NCBI GenBank assembly: GCA_028768545.1
Contig: CP054838.1
Location: forward strand, 1,171,501-1,235,500
Direction: 5' to 3'
Length of the DNA: 64,000 bases
Origin: Desulfobacter sp.
Lineage (GTDB): Bacteria; Desulfobacterota; Desulfobacteria; Desulfobacterales; Desulfobacteraceae
Below, piece by piece: positions 28,768 to 36,796 of the stretch. Numbering within the stretch: position 1 is the stretch's first letter; each line of letters opens with the position of its first letter. A program made the translations under genes and the position numbers. Below the pieces are notes generated by a model, which had not been told where the DNA came from, made no database searches, and saw nothing but the letters and a program-made list of their open reading frames with translations.

Positions 28768-30006
28768 ATGGCATTAAGTGTAGGCGATTTTACCTCAAAG
28801 GTGGCAAACGGAGGTTCGCTTAGATTAGAGTCCCAGGAAGGCGGGCAGAGTAGGGTTACCAACTTTGCCACCAATTTTAAAGGACGGGTGACAGCCTTTT
28901 TTCGGGGGCTTTTCAAACCCGGTACCGTGGCCACGGAAAACAAAAACGTGCTCAATGCCTTTGTCACCTCCTTGCGCGGCGACCCTGCATATGGTGATCG
29001 TTTCGCAGATATGGCTGCAACCACACTTGCCCGCAATATCGAGAGGGGCAAGCCTCTGACCACGCGTAATGTGCAGCAGGTCATGGATCAGATTCAGGAG
29101 GCCAAACGCCAGAATATCGGGTTTACCCATTTTCAGGCCATGGTCGTATCAGAGAACCAGGACAATCGGCCGGGAACCTTTGGCTCCATGTTTGCCGATA
29201 TTGCCCATGAAAAAGGGCTGCCTGTGTTGACCTCCGCCTATGACACCCATGCATTGAGCCAATCCATTATGTCCGAGGTCCGGATGGCGGGCCAGTCCGG
29301 CATGGGCACGGTGACCGCAGGCCAGGCCCAGAGCATTGCCAAGAACAGGATTAATATTTTTCTGGAAAATGTGAAATCCAATATTGATACAATCCAGCAA
29401 AACATGACTGCAGGCCCGGAGCGGACCGCCATGGAAAAAGCCGTGCTGACCTTCACTGCCGTGATCAAGCCCAAGACCATTACCAGTGCCAGGCAAGTCT
29501 CTGGTACGGCCACCTCACTGATCAACGACATGTGTGATTCAAGAAAATCTGTGAATGAACGGCTTGGCAGTGTTAAGGCCTTTCTTGACGACGTGCTGGG
29601 TGCGCTTGAAAAAAATTATGAAGAAGTTGGGTCCGACGATCTCAATGCCGTGCTGACTCTGGCCCTAAGCTATGCCGGGAAGATGAGCAGCAAAACAGAG
29701 ACTGAGATCTCAGGCGCCTTTGATGCTTGTAAGGGGTTTAAGGATACGGCCATGGGCCTTTCCGTCCCGCTGACCGGTCAGTTTGTTCGCAACCAGTCTG
29801 ATATGGATGACGTACGCAAGGCCGGCAACGGATTGACCGTACTTTCCCGAATTGGTGAGTTTTTTGCGGGGCAGGCCGGCTACGGATCGGAGATGGGCAC
29901 TGCCATCCTGATGGAGCAAGGGGAGGGCCTGACTCGTCCTGACCAGATTAACCCGGCCGGCCGTTCCGGCATGGGGGTTTTGGGCGTACCCATACCGGGT
30001 GAATAG
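28768..30006 (+). CDS. Candidate type III secreted substrate (unknown protein next to the chaperone)
   Basis: 412 residues, ATG 28768 with AAAGGAG nearby. There is no Sec signal peptide and no cysteine-rich or enzyme motif I recognise. The N-terminus (MALSVGDFTSKVANGGSLRL) is Ser/Gly-rich and polar, as in type III signals. A basic amphipathic stretch follows (FKGRVTAFFRGLFKPG). Residues ~55-115 contain LRGDPAYGDRFADMAATTLA and GKPLTTRNVQQVMDQIQEAK, a helical pattern reminiscent of N-terminal modules in some effectors (weak impression). The rest is mostly helical. The identification rests mainly on the adjacent CesT-type gene; no secretion apparatus is in the window. Confidence 0.5.
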   Translation: MALSVGDFTSKVANGGSLRLESQEGGQSRVTNFATNFKGRVTAFFRGLFKPGTVATENKNVLNAFVTSLRGDPAYGDRFADMAATTLARNIERGKPLTTRNVQQVMDQIQEAKRQNIGFTHFQAMVVSENQDNRPGTFGSMFADIAHEKGLPVLTSAYDTHALSQSIMSEVRMAGQSGMGTVTAGQAQSIAKNRINIFLENVKSNIDTIQQNMTAGPERTAMEKAVLTFTAVIKPKTITSARQVSGTATSLINDMCDSRKSVNERLGSVKAFLDDVLGALEKNYEEVGSDDLNAVLTLALSYAGKMSSKTETEISGAFDACKGFKDTAMGLSVPLTGQFVRNQSDMDDVRKAGNGLTVLSRIGEFFAGQAGYGSEMGTAILMEQGEGLTRPDQINPAGRSGMGVLGVPIPGE

Positions 30007-30039
30007 GGTGCAATTGTTCTGATGAACAAGGCAGAGCGT

Positions 30040-30690
30040 TCAGCCCATTTTTTTCTGGCCGTAGGTTTTGAATTTTTCTAGAACCGTTTCCATTTCTTTT
30101 TCCGGCAGAATCACGGGGTTGCCGATGCTCTGGGTCTGGTAAAAAATCCGGGCGACAAATTCGATCTCTTCGGCGGCGGCAAAGGCTGTGTCCATATCTG
30201 GCCCCACAGCCAGCAGGCCATGGTTGGCCAGAAGCAGGGCATTGTAATCTTCGAGGTGTTTTGTCACATTCCGGGCCAGTTCCTCAGAGCCAAAGGTGGC
30301 ATAGGGGGCAATGGGCACTTTTTTTCCTGCAAAACCCACCAGGTAATGGACTGCCGGGATTTCCCAGCCCAGGCAGGCAATTGTGGTGGCATAGGGAGAA
30401 TGGGTATGCACTATAGCCTGAACATCCGGTCTTTGATGATAAACGGACAGGTGGAATCCAAGCTCGCTTGATGGTTTACAATCTCCCTCCAGAACAGTTC
30501 CAAAAAGATCGGTGAGGACGACATCTTCAGGCTGCAACGCGGCATATTCAATGCCGCTTGGGCTGACAGCCACAATTTTAGAATTTCGGTCAATGATGCT
30601 GAGATTGCCTCCGGTACCGGTTGTCAGACCGGATTCAACCATTTTCAGCCCAAAACGAACGATGGTTTTTCTTTTGGTTTCCAACTGCAT
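30040..30690 (-). CDS. Class II aldolase/adducin-family protein (fuculose-phosphate aldolase-like)
   Basis: 216 residues from ATG 30690, which has GGAGG five bases upstream. Zinc and catalytic residues of the family are present: TGTGGNLSIID, SSELGFHL (catalytic Glu), VHTHSPYAT (two His) and LLANHGLLAVG (third His). These enzymes cleave sugar phosphates such as L-fuculose 1-phosphate or process methylthioribulose phosphate; the sequence alone does not give the substrate. It is convergent with the candidate effector gene. Confidence 0.85.
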   Translation of the reverse strand: MQLETKRKTIVRFGLKMVESGLTTGTGGNLSIIDRNSKIVAVSPSGIEYAALQPEDVVLTDLFGTVLEGDCKPSSELGFHLSVYHQRPDVQAIVHTHSPYATTIACLGWEIPAVHYLVGFAGKKVPIAPYATFGSEELARNVTKHLEDYNALLLANHGLLAVGPDMDTAFAAAEEIEFVARIFYQTQSIGNPVILPEKEMETVLEKFKTYGQKKMG

Positions 30691-30877
30691 AAATACCTCC
30701 ATGGAAAATGATGATCTGTCCTAAATGGATAGGAAGAGGATTCATCATCTCTTGTCCTGGTTTCAACCCGTCAAAGGGGACTGCTTGAGCCCTGGGTGAA
30801 TACCTATCAAATTTTTGGGTATTTCTGAACCCGATCGGCCATTTAATTTAAGATCTCTTATCCCCACGGCTTTTTGT

Positions 30878-33106
30878 TTAGCCGCATTTGGTATAACCGC
30901 ATGAGTGGCAGGTTTTACATCCCTCTTCAAAGGTTATGGCTTGGCCGCATTCCGGACATAGATCCGACTTAAGTCTGTTTTTATACTGCTTTTTCCGGTG
31001 TCCATTTTTCCGGGGCAGATATCGTTTTGACAGCACTTTGGCAATGGCATCAGGAATTGAGTAGACCAACCCCCCATCCTGAAAAACCGCGTGTTCACCG
31101 CGAATTCCGCTGATCTGTTCAATGATTTCATCCACTTCAATCCCGGATCGCAAGGCCAGGGAAATCAGCCGTCCGATGGCCTCTGTCTTTGCCTGGGTTG
31201 ATTTTCCGGATTTGCCCACGGTTGCAAAAAGTTCAAAAGGCCTGCCCTTGAATTCTGAAACCGTGATATAGAGACTGCCCATTCCGGTTTTAATTCTATC
31301 GGTAAACCCTTCAAGGGTCTGGGGTCTTTTTTTCCCGGCCAGAAGAAATTCATCTGACTCGGGTGTTTCACTTTTTTTTGAAACAGAAAGTACCTGGTTG
31401 TCCTTGCTGCCGTCCCGGTAAATGGTCACCCCTTTGCATTTAAGCTTAAAGGCCTGGTTATAGATAAACCTGACCTCGGCTTCAGGGGCGTCATGGGGGA
31501 GATTCACCGTTTTTGACACGGCATTGTCCGTGTACTTTTGAAAGGCTGCCTGCATTTTGATATGGTGTTCAGGTTTAATTTCATGGGCGGTAATAAAAAT
31601 TTTTTGAAGGTCAGCGGGTACGCTGGGGTTTCCTTTGGCCGTTCCGGTTTCGGCAATTTCCTCCATCAGGGCATCGGAGTAAAATCCTTTTTCAATGGCC
31701 CGCCGCTTAAACACCGGGTTCACTTCAATCAGTCGGTCATTGTCCATGACCGTTCTGACATAGCTTAGTGCAAAGGCAGGCTCAATACCGCTGGAACAAC
31801 CGGCAATGATGCTCAAGGTTCCTGTCGGGGCAATGGTGGTGGTGGTGGCATTGCGCATTTTCTGATCTTTAAAGATACTCTGGTCAAAATTGGGGAACAC
31901 TCCCCTGGTTTTGGCCAGATGACAGGAGGCCTGGTGGGATTCTGTCTGAACAAAGTCCATGATTTTACAGGCCAGTGCCAGGGCCTCTGGTGAGTCATAG
32001 GCGATATCGAGCATATAGAGCAGGTCTGCAAAACCCATGATGCCCAAACCGATTTTCCGGTTTGCCTTGACCATGTCGTGGATTTCATCCAGGGGGTATC
32101 GGGACATGTCTATGGTATTGTCCAGGAACCGGACGGCAAGATGGATCGTCTTTTTAAGCTCGTCATAATCGACTTGAGCCTTGTTTTTCTTTTGGATCAC
32201 AAACCGGGTCAGGTTGATGGATCCTAAATTACACGCTTCCATGGGTAATAGCGGCTGTTCCCCGCAGGGATTGGTGGATTCAATTGCGCCGATGCCCGGT
32301 GTTGAGTTAAACCGGTTAATTTCATCGATAAAGATGATTCCCGGATCTCCGGTCTCCCATGCCTGTTTGATTAATTCGTCGTAAACCGCTGCCGCACTGA
32401 GGCGGGCGGTTTTTTTCCCTGAACAGGGATCAACCAGGTCATACGCTTCTTTTTGGGCCGCTGCAGCCATGAATTCATCTGTCACAGCCACGGATATGTT
32501 AAAGTTGTTGAGCTCTTTTTTATTCTTTTTGCAGGTGATAAAGGTCATGATATCCGGGTGATCCACCCGAAGGACAGCCATGTTGGCCCCTCTGCGGGTT
32601 CCGCCCTGTTTGACCTGTTCTGTTGCCGTATTAAAGATTTTCATAAATGATACAGGACCGGATGCCACCCCTCCGGTGGAGCCGACCTTGCTGTTTTCAG
32701 GGCGGAGCCGGGAAAAGGAAAAACCGGTGCCCCCGCCTGATTTATGTATGATTGCGGCATTTTTAACCGCATCAAAAATACCGTCAATGCTGTCTTCCAC
32801 AGGGAGGACAAAACAGGCGGCAAGCTGTCCCAATGACCTGCCCGCATTCATCAGGGTCGGGGAGTTGGGTAGAAATTTGAATTCGGCCATCAGGCTGTAA
32901 AATTGATCTTCAATCGTTTTAATATCTGTTTTGGAGTCGTAATTTTTTTCAGCTTCGGCAATATGGGTTGCCACCCGCCTGAACATATGTTCAGGTGATT
33001 CACATACCTTGCCCGCGGCATCTTTTTTCAGATATCGCCTTTCCAGAACGGTTTTGGCATTTTTAGTTAAAAAAGTGATCTGGTCTGTTTTTTTTTGACT
33101 GGGCAT
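30878..33106 (-). CDS. nrdJ: Adenosylcobalamin-dependent (class II) ribonucleoside-diphosphate reductase
   Basis: 742 residues. It reduces ribonucleotides to deoxyribonucleotides with a B12-derived radical, without oxygen. The core shows NSPTLMNAGRSLGQLAACFV, the active-site ESTNPCGEQPLLPMEACNLG and ATTTIAPTGTLSIIAGCSSG. The C-terminus has a zinc-ribbon (CPECGQ, CHSCGYTKCG) that likely shuttles electrons. No ATP-cone is visible at the N-terminus. The upstream region has paired NrdR boxes. Confidence 0.95.
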   Translation of the reverse strand: MPSQKKTDQITFLTKNAKTVLERRYLKKDAAGKVCESPEHMFRRVATHIAEAEKNYDSKTDIKTIEDQFYSLMAEFKFLPNSPTLMNAGRSLGQLAACFVLPVEDSIDGIFDAVKNAAIIHKSGGGTGFSFSRLRPENSKVGSTGGVASGPVSFMKIFNTATEQVKQGGTRRGANMAVLRVDHPDIMTFITCKKNKKELNNFNISVAVTDEFMAAAAQKEAYDLVDPCSGKKTARLSAAAVYDELIKQAWETGDPGIIFIDEINRFNSTPGIGAIESTNPCGEQPLLPMEACNLGSINLTRFVIQKKNKAQVDYDELKKTIHLAVRFLDNTIDMSRYPLDEIHDMVKANRKIGLGIMGFADLLYMLDIAYDSPEALALACKIMDFVQTESHQASCHLAKTRGVFPNFDQSIFKDQKMRNATTTTIAPTGTLSIIAGCSSGIEPAFALSYVRTVMDNDRLIEVNPVFKRRAIEKGFYSDALMEEIAETGTAKGNPSVPADLQKIFITAHEIKPEHHIKMQAAFQKYTDNAVSKTVNLPHDAPEAEVRFIYNQAFKLKCKGVTIYRDGSKDNQVLSVSKKSETPESDEFLLAGKKRPQTLEGFTDRIKTGMGSLYITVSEFKGRPFELFATVGKSGKSTQAKTEAIGRLISLALRSGIEVDEIIEQISGIRGEHAVFQDGGLVYSIPDAIAKVLSKRYLPRKNGHRKKQYKNRLKSDLCPECGQAITFEEGCKTCHSCGYTKCG

Positions 33107-33156
33107 GGATATAGTTCCTTTTGATCGGTTAAAATGAATGTTTGTATCGAGAAAAT

Positions 33157-33203
33157 ATACTATATATGGTTATTTTTGCTAAGGCAAGCACAATATGTGG
33201 TTG
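33157..33203 (-). promoter_or_regulatory. nrdJ promoter with tandem NrdR boxes
   Basis: Two 16-base sites on the minus strand, CAACCACATATTGTGC (33188-33203) and TAACCATATATAGTAT (33157-33172), resemble the NrdR consensus ACACWATATATWGTGT (about 11 and 12 matches). Their starts are exactly 31 bases apart, the three-turn spacing known for NrdR. A promoter (TTGCCT, 17 bases, TATAGT) overlaps the proximal box, so binding would block nrdJ transcription. The remaining spacer to 33388 shows nothing else clear. Confidence 0.75.
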
Positions 33204-33388
33204 CCGTTGCCGGCCGCTGGAGCCCATTCCTCCCTTGGCGTTTGATCTGTCCGCCCCAAGGGTGCATACCCTCGCCCAAATATATCATAACCTGAAGGCC
33301 AGAAACTGACAATTTGAGAAAACCGGGCAAATGTATCCCCGGGGTGATTCACGGTTTTACATTGGCCGGGCATCTGGGTAAAAAAGAG

Positions 33389-33436
33389 TTGACAAAGGGA
33401 GACGGTATAAATAAATTGGTCGTACGTCCGATCAAT
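33389..33436 (+). promoter_or_regulatory. Promoter and palindromic operator of the TetR-led operon
   Basis: TTGACA (33389-33394) and TAAATT (33412-33417) are 17 bases apart. A 22-base near-perfect palindrome, ATTGGTCGTACGTCCGATCA plus AT (33415-33436), with nine of eleven base pairs symmetric, overlaps the -10 and start. It is a likely autoregulatory site for the TetR protein that begins 18 bases later. Confidence 0.65.
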
Positions 33437-33453
33437 TTTTTTAGGAAACCGGT

Positions 33454-34089
33454 ATGGGAAGAAAAAGCAAGGCAGACCAGCGGCGAATTCAAATCATCAA
33501 GGTGTTTTATCAATGCGTGGTTGACCAGGGTGTGGCCAATGCCTCGGTGCGGAAGATTGCCAATGCCGCGGGTGTCCCACCGTCCACCCTTCATCATTAT
33601 TTTAAGAACAGAGAAGAGATTATCGAAGAGGCGGTGCTTGATTTTACCGACAAGATCTTTACCCGGTTTAATGAGCAGATGAGCGCCATGGACGCGGATT
33701 CAGAATGCCGGGACCAAGACCGGGTCAATCAGGGCATTGAGTTTATTTTTTCCCAGGGCATGATCAATGAGAACCACACGGGTTTTTTTCTGGAATGCTG
33801 TGTGGCGGCAAGGCATAACCCAAGGATCAAGGCCACCATTGCAGAGCTTTTTGAAAGATTTCGCAAGGCCATTGTGGATCATTTGGAACAGGTACCTGGA
33901 TTTGACCGTTTGGATCTTTCCCAAAAATCCCTGCTGGCATCCACTGTGGTGGCTATCCATGAGGGGATTGAACTTCAATGGTTTGCCGATCCCGAACAGG
34001 TCAATTTGGCCCAGACCCTTGCAACCACAAGGAATCTGATCGATTTTTTTATCAAAAATGCAGGCAATCTCTCTTCCAAAGGAGGATGA
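33454..34089 (+). CDS. TetR/AcrR-family transcriptional regulator
   Basis: 211 residues. The N-terminal HTH is ASVRKIANAAGVPPSTLHHY, followed by FKNREEIIEEAV; the rest is a helical ligand-binding domain. AGGA precedes the ATG by seven bases. Its stop overlaps the ribosome binding site of the next gene, so it leads the operon with the racemase/aldolase-like, GMC and aldehyde dehydrogenase genes. It probably represses them until an alcohol, aldehyde or related ligand binds (inference). Confidence 0.9.
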   Translation: MGRKSKADQRRIQIIKVFYQCVVDQGVANASVRKIANAAGVPPSTLHHYFKNREEIIEEAVLDFTDKIFTRFNEQMSAMDADSECRDQDRVNQGIEFIFSQGMINENHTGFFLECCVAARHNPRIKATIAELFERFRKAIVDHLEQVPGFDRLDLSQKSLLASTVVAIHEGIELQWFADPEQVNLAQTLATTRNLIDFFIKNAGNLSSKGG

Positions 34090-34091
34090 TC

Positions 34092-35306
34092 ATGGACTGG
34101 ACCCGCTGCTATGGAAGGTATCGAAAGATTTTTTCAGGTCAACGGTTTCCTCTGGCCTTTGTGGATCTGGACCAATTTGATCGGAATGTGGCCTATGTGG
34201 CAGCCACCCAGAAAAATACCGGCAAAACCATCCGGGTGGCATCCAAATCCATTCGAAGCCTGGATTTGATCAAACGGGTGTTTGAAAAAGGCGGCCCTGC
34301 CTATCAAGGCATTCTATCCTTTACCATGGAAGAGGCCGGCTTTCTTTTTGATAACGGCCTGGACGATATCATTGTGGCCTATCCCACAGCCCAGCCCTCT
34401 GATTTGGCCCTGTTTGCCCAAAAAACCAGGCAGGGGGCCAATCTCGCTTTGATGGCCGATTCTTTTGATCATCTAAAATTAATTTCCAGGGCCGGTGAAA
34501 CCGCCGGTATCCCCCTCAAAGTCTGCCTGGATGTGGATATGTCCTTTAGGGCATTGGGCGCCCGGGTTCATCTGGGGGTGAGGCGCAGTCCTGTGTATTC
34601 TCCGGACCAGGTTCTGGATCTTGCCGTCAGGGCCGGTCAGCTGCCCTGTATCAGGGTTGCCGGGATCATGGGGTATGAGGCCCAGATTGCCTCTTTAAAC
34701 GATAATATGCCAAGCCAGGCCATTAAAAATAAATTGCTCAGGCTGTTCAAGCAAAGGTCTGTGAAAGAGCTGACCCGTCGCCGGGAACAGATGGTGGCCC
34801 GGCTGAAACAGATGGACATCCCCCTTGAGGTGGTCAACGGCGGGGGCAGCGGAAGCCTGCTTTCCACGGGCAAAGACAGGGCTGTCACCGAAGTCACGGC
34901 AGGATCTGCTTTCTTTGCCCCCGGGCTTTTTACCCATTTTCACGAGGTCCATTTTGAGCCTGCGGCATTTTTTGCCCTTCAGGTGGCAAGGATTCCCAAA
35001 AAAGGGATGGTCACCTGCCAGGGCGGGGGATATGTGGGCTCGGGCGAGGTCAATGTCAACCGTCTGCCCTGGCCGGTCATGCCCCCGGGCCTGTCCTATA
35101 TTCCCATGGAAGGGGCAGGAGAGGTCCAGACCCCCCTGATTCTCCCGTCCCAAGGCCCTGACCTCAAGCTTGGAGACCCTGTGTTTTTCCAGCATGCCAA
35201 GGCAGGAGAACTTTGTGAACGGTTTAATGAACTGCACCTGGTAAAGGATAACAGGCTTGCAGGCCGGGTGTCGACCTATCGGGGAAAGGGCCTTGCTTTT
35301 TTATAA
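34092..35306 (+). CDS. PLP-dependent alanine racemase N-domain / D-threonine aldolase-like enzyme
   Basis: 404 residues from ATG 34092 with GGAGG six bases upstream. The PLP barrel includes PLAFVDLDQFDRNVAYVAAT and RVASKSIRS, whose Lys probably binds PLP as in COG3616 proteins. Also present are CLDVDMSFRALGARVHLGVR and VNGGGSGSLLSTG. The C-terminal beta domain has the metal-site-like ending ELCERFNELHLV. Relatives are D-threonine or D-serine type aldolases and dehydratases; the substrate here is unknown. Its setting with a GMC oxidase and an aldehyde dehydrogenase suggests it makes or uses an aldehyde. Confidence 0.78.
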   Translation: MDWTRCYGRYRKIFSGQRFPLAFVDLDQFDRNVAYVAATQKNTGKTIRVASKSIRSLDLIKRVFEKGGPAYQGILSFTMEEAGFLFDNGLDDIIVAYPTAQPSDLALFAQKTRQGANLALMADSFDHLKLISRAGETAGIPLKVCLDVDMSFRALGARVHLGVRRSPVYSPDQVLDLAVRAGQLPCIRVAGIMGYEAQIASLNDNMPSQAIKNKLLRLFKQRSVKELTRRREQMVARLKQMDIPLEVVNGGGSGSLLSTGKDRAVTEVTAGSAFFAPGLFTHFHEVHFEPAAFFALQVARIPKKGMVTCQGGGYVGSGEVNVNRLPWPVMPPGLSYIPMEGAGEVQTPLILPSQGPDLKLGDPVFFQHAKAGELCERFNELHLVKDNRLAGRVSTYRGKGLAFL

Positions 35307-35381
35307 CACCAATATAACGAAAACGGTTTAGCCGCCGGGTTTTGATTGTTTAACAACATCCTTAACATTAGAGGAGGAAAT

Positions 35382-36785
35382 GTGAAACCGTTCCGGATAT
35401 TTGATTTTATCATTGTGGGGGCCGGGATTTCAGGCCCGTTTATTGCCGATGAACTCTGCAGGGCAGGAGCTGATTGTCTGCTCATTGAGGCGGGCAGAAA
35501 GTATTCAAGAAAAACCTATCCTGACAACGGCCTGGACGGGAATTCCCAGCTTTATTGGTCCGGCGGTCTGGAACTGGGCCATGACTGCAAGATCGCCTTT
35601 TTACGGCCCAAGGTGGTGGGCGGCGGTTCCATTGTCAACCAGGCCCTGGTGGACCGGTTTGATGAGGATGCCTGGGGCTCCTGGAAATCCCAGTCCGGGG
35701 TGGATTTTTTCAATGTCGATGATATGGCGCCCTGGTATGACAAGGCAGAAGGGTCCATTGAAATCCAGGAGATCCCGGCCCAGTTCAGAAATAAAAATGC
35801 TGAAATTTTTGATCAGGGGTTTAAAAATCTGAACTTCCAGAGTGCGCCTTTGCGGCGGGCCCAGAGCAACTGCCGCATAGAAGAGGGCAATTGCTGTATT
35901 GAATGCCTTAACGGATGCCGCCTGGGATCCAAGCAGTCCACGCCTGAAACCGTATTAAAAACCGCTCTGGAAAATGATCTGGTTCTGGTTTCCGATACCG
36001 AGGTGGTTAAGGTGGAAAACAACCAGGGGGATATCAAGGTGTTTGGCCTGGATCCCAATGGCGGAGAATCCATTTTCCAAGGAAAAAATCTGGTCTTGGC
36101 CGGAGGGGCCATCGGCAATGCAAGGCTGCTGCTCAACTCGGGATTTGGTAAAAAACTGCCCCATATCGGCAAAGGGTTTTTCTGCCACCCCCAGTTTATG
36201 AGTTTCGGGGTGTATGAAGAAAAGATCAACTCCCATATGGGGGCATTCCAGGCCTTTAAATCAGATGATCAGGGGTTTAGAAAAGAGGGGTTTAAACTGG
36301 AAAACGTCTATGCCGGTCCCGAGGGGATCTCTTTGCTGGTGCCGGATTTTGGCCTGGCTCATCACAGGGCCATGGAAAAACTCTCTCATTTTGCCTGTAT
36401 CGAGGTCTGCACCCGGGACACCCATCCGGGCCAGATCAGTGTGAACCGAAAGGGCAAGGCCCTGATCCGAAAGGTTCAGAATGATGAGGATATCCGCAGG
36501 TATGAAAAAGGGGCCAAGGTCATTGATGATATTTTCAAGTCCACCAATGCCAAAGAGATCATCCACGGCAGGTTCGGCATCGGGCTTCATCTCATGGGAT
36601 GCTGCGCCATGGGTACAGATTCGGGAACCTCTGTTATCAGTCCGGAGTTCAGCCTTCACAATCACCCTAATATTTTTGCTGCGGATTCGTCCATCTTTCC
36701 CAATGCACCGGGGATCAATCCCTCCCTGACCATTATGGCCCTGTCCAAAAGGGCGGCTCACACTATTCTTAAGAACAGAGCATAA
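35382..36785 (+). CDS. GMC-family FAD-dependent oxidoreductase
   Basis: 467 residues from GTG 35382, which has AGGAGG five bases upstream; an earlier TTG would lack this site. The FAD motif is DFIIVGAGISGPFIADELCR, followed by VVGGGSIVNQALVDRF. The C-terminal GMC signature is HLMGCCAMGTDSGTSVISPE, then NIFAADSSIFPNAPGINPSL. A CxxC-type cysteine cluster near residue 170 (NCRIEEGNCCIECLNGC) hints at an iron-sulfur or structural site. It likely oxidises an alcohol to an aldehyde and passes electrons to a membrane partner. It precedes the aldehyde dehydrogenase by 11 bases. Confidence 0.85.
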   Translation: MKPFRIFDFIIVGAGISGPFIADELCRAGADCLLIEAGRKYSRKTYPDNGLDGNSQLYWSGGLELGHDCKIAFLRPKVVGGGSIVNQALVDRFDEDAWGSWKSQSGVDFFNVDDMAPWYDKAEGSIEIQEIPAQFRNKNAEIFDQGFKNLNFQSAPLRRAQSNCRIEEGNCCIECLNGCRLGSKQSTPETVLKTALENDLVLVSDTEVVKVENNQGDIKVFGLDPNGGESIFQGKNLVLAGGAIGNARLLLNSGFGKKLPHIGKGFFCHPQFMSFGVYEEKINSHMGAFQAFKSDDQGFRKEGFKLENVYAGPEGISLLVPDFGLAHHRAMEKLSHFACIEVCTRDTHPGQISVNRKGKALIRKVQNDEDIRRYEKGAKVIDDIFKSTNAKEIIHGRFGIGLHLMGCCAMGTDSGTSVISPEFSLHNHPNIFAADSSIFPNAPGINPSLTIMALSKRAAHTILKNRA

Positions 36786-36796
36786 GGAATAAAATT

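Noticed and set aside
30703..30877. Terminator hairpin between nrdJ and the aldolase gene
   Set aside because: AATACC and GGTATT pair over only six bases with a large loop and no clear T-run.
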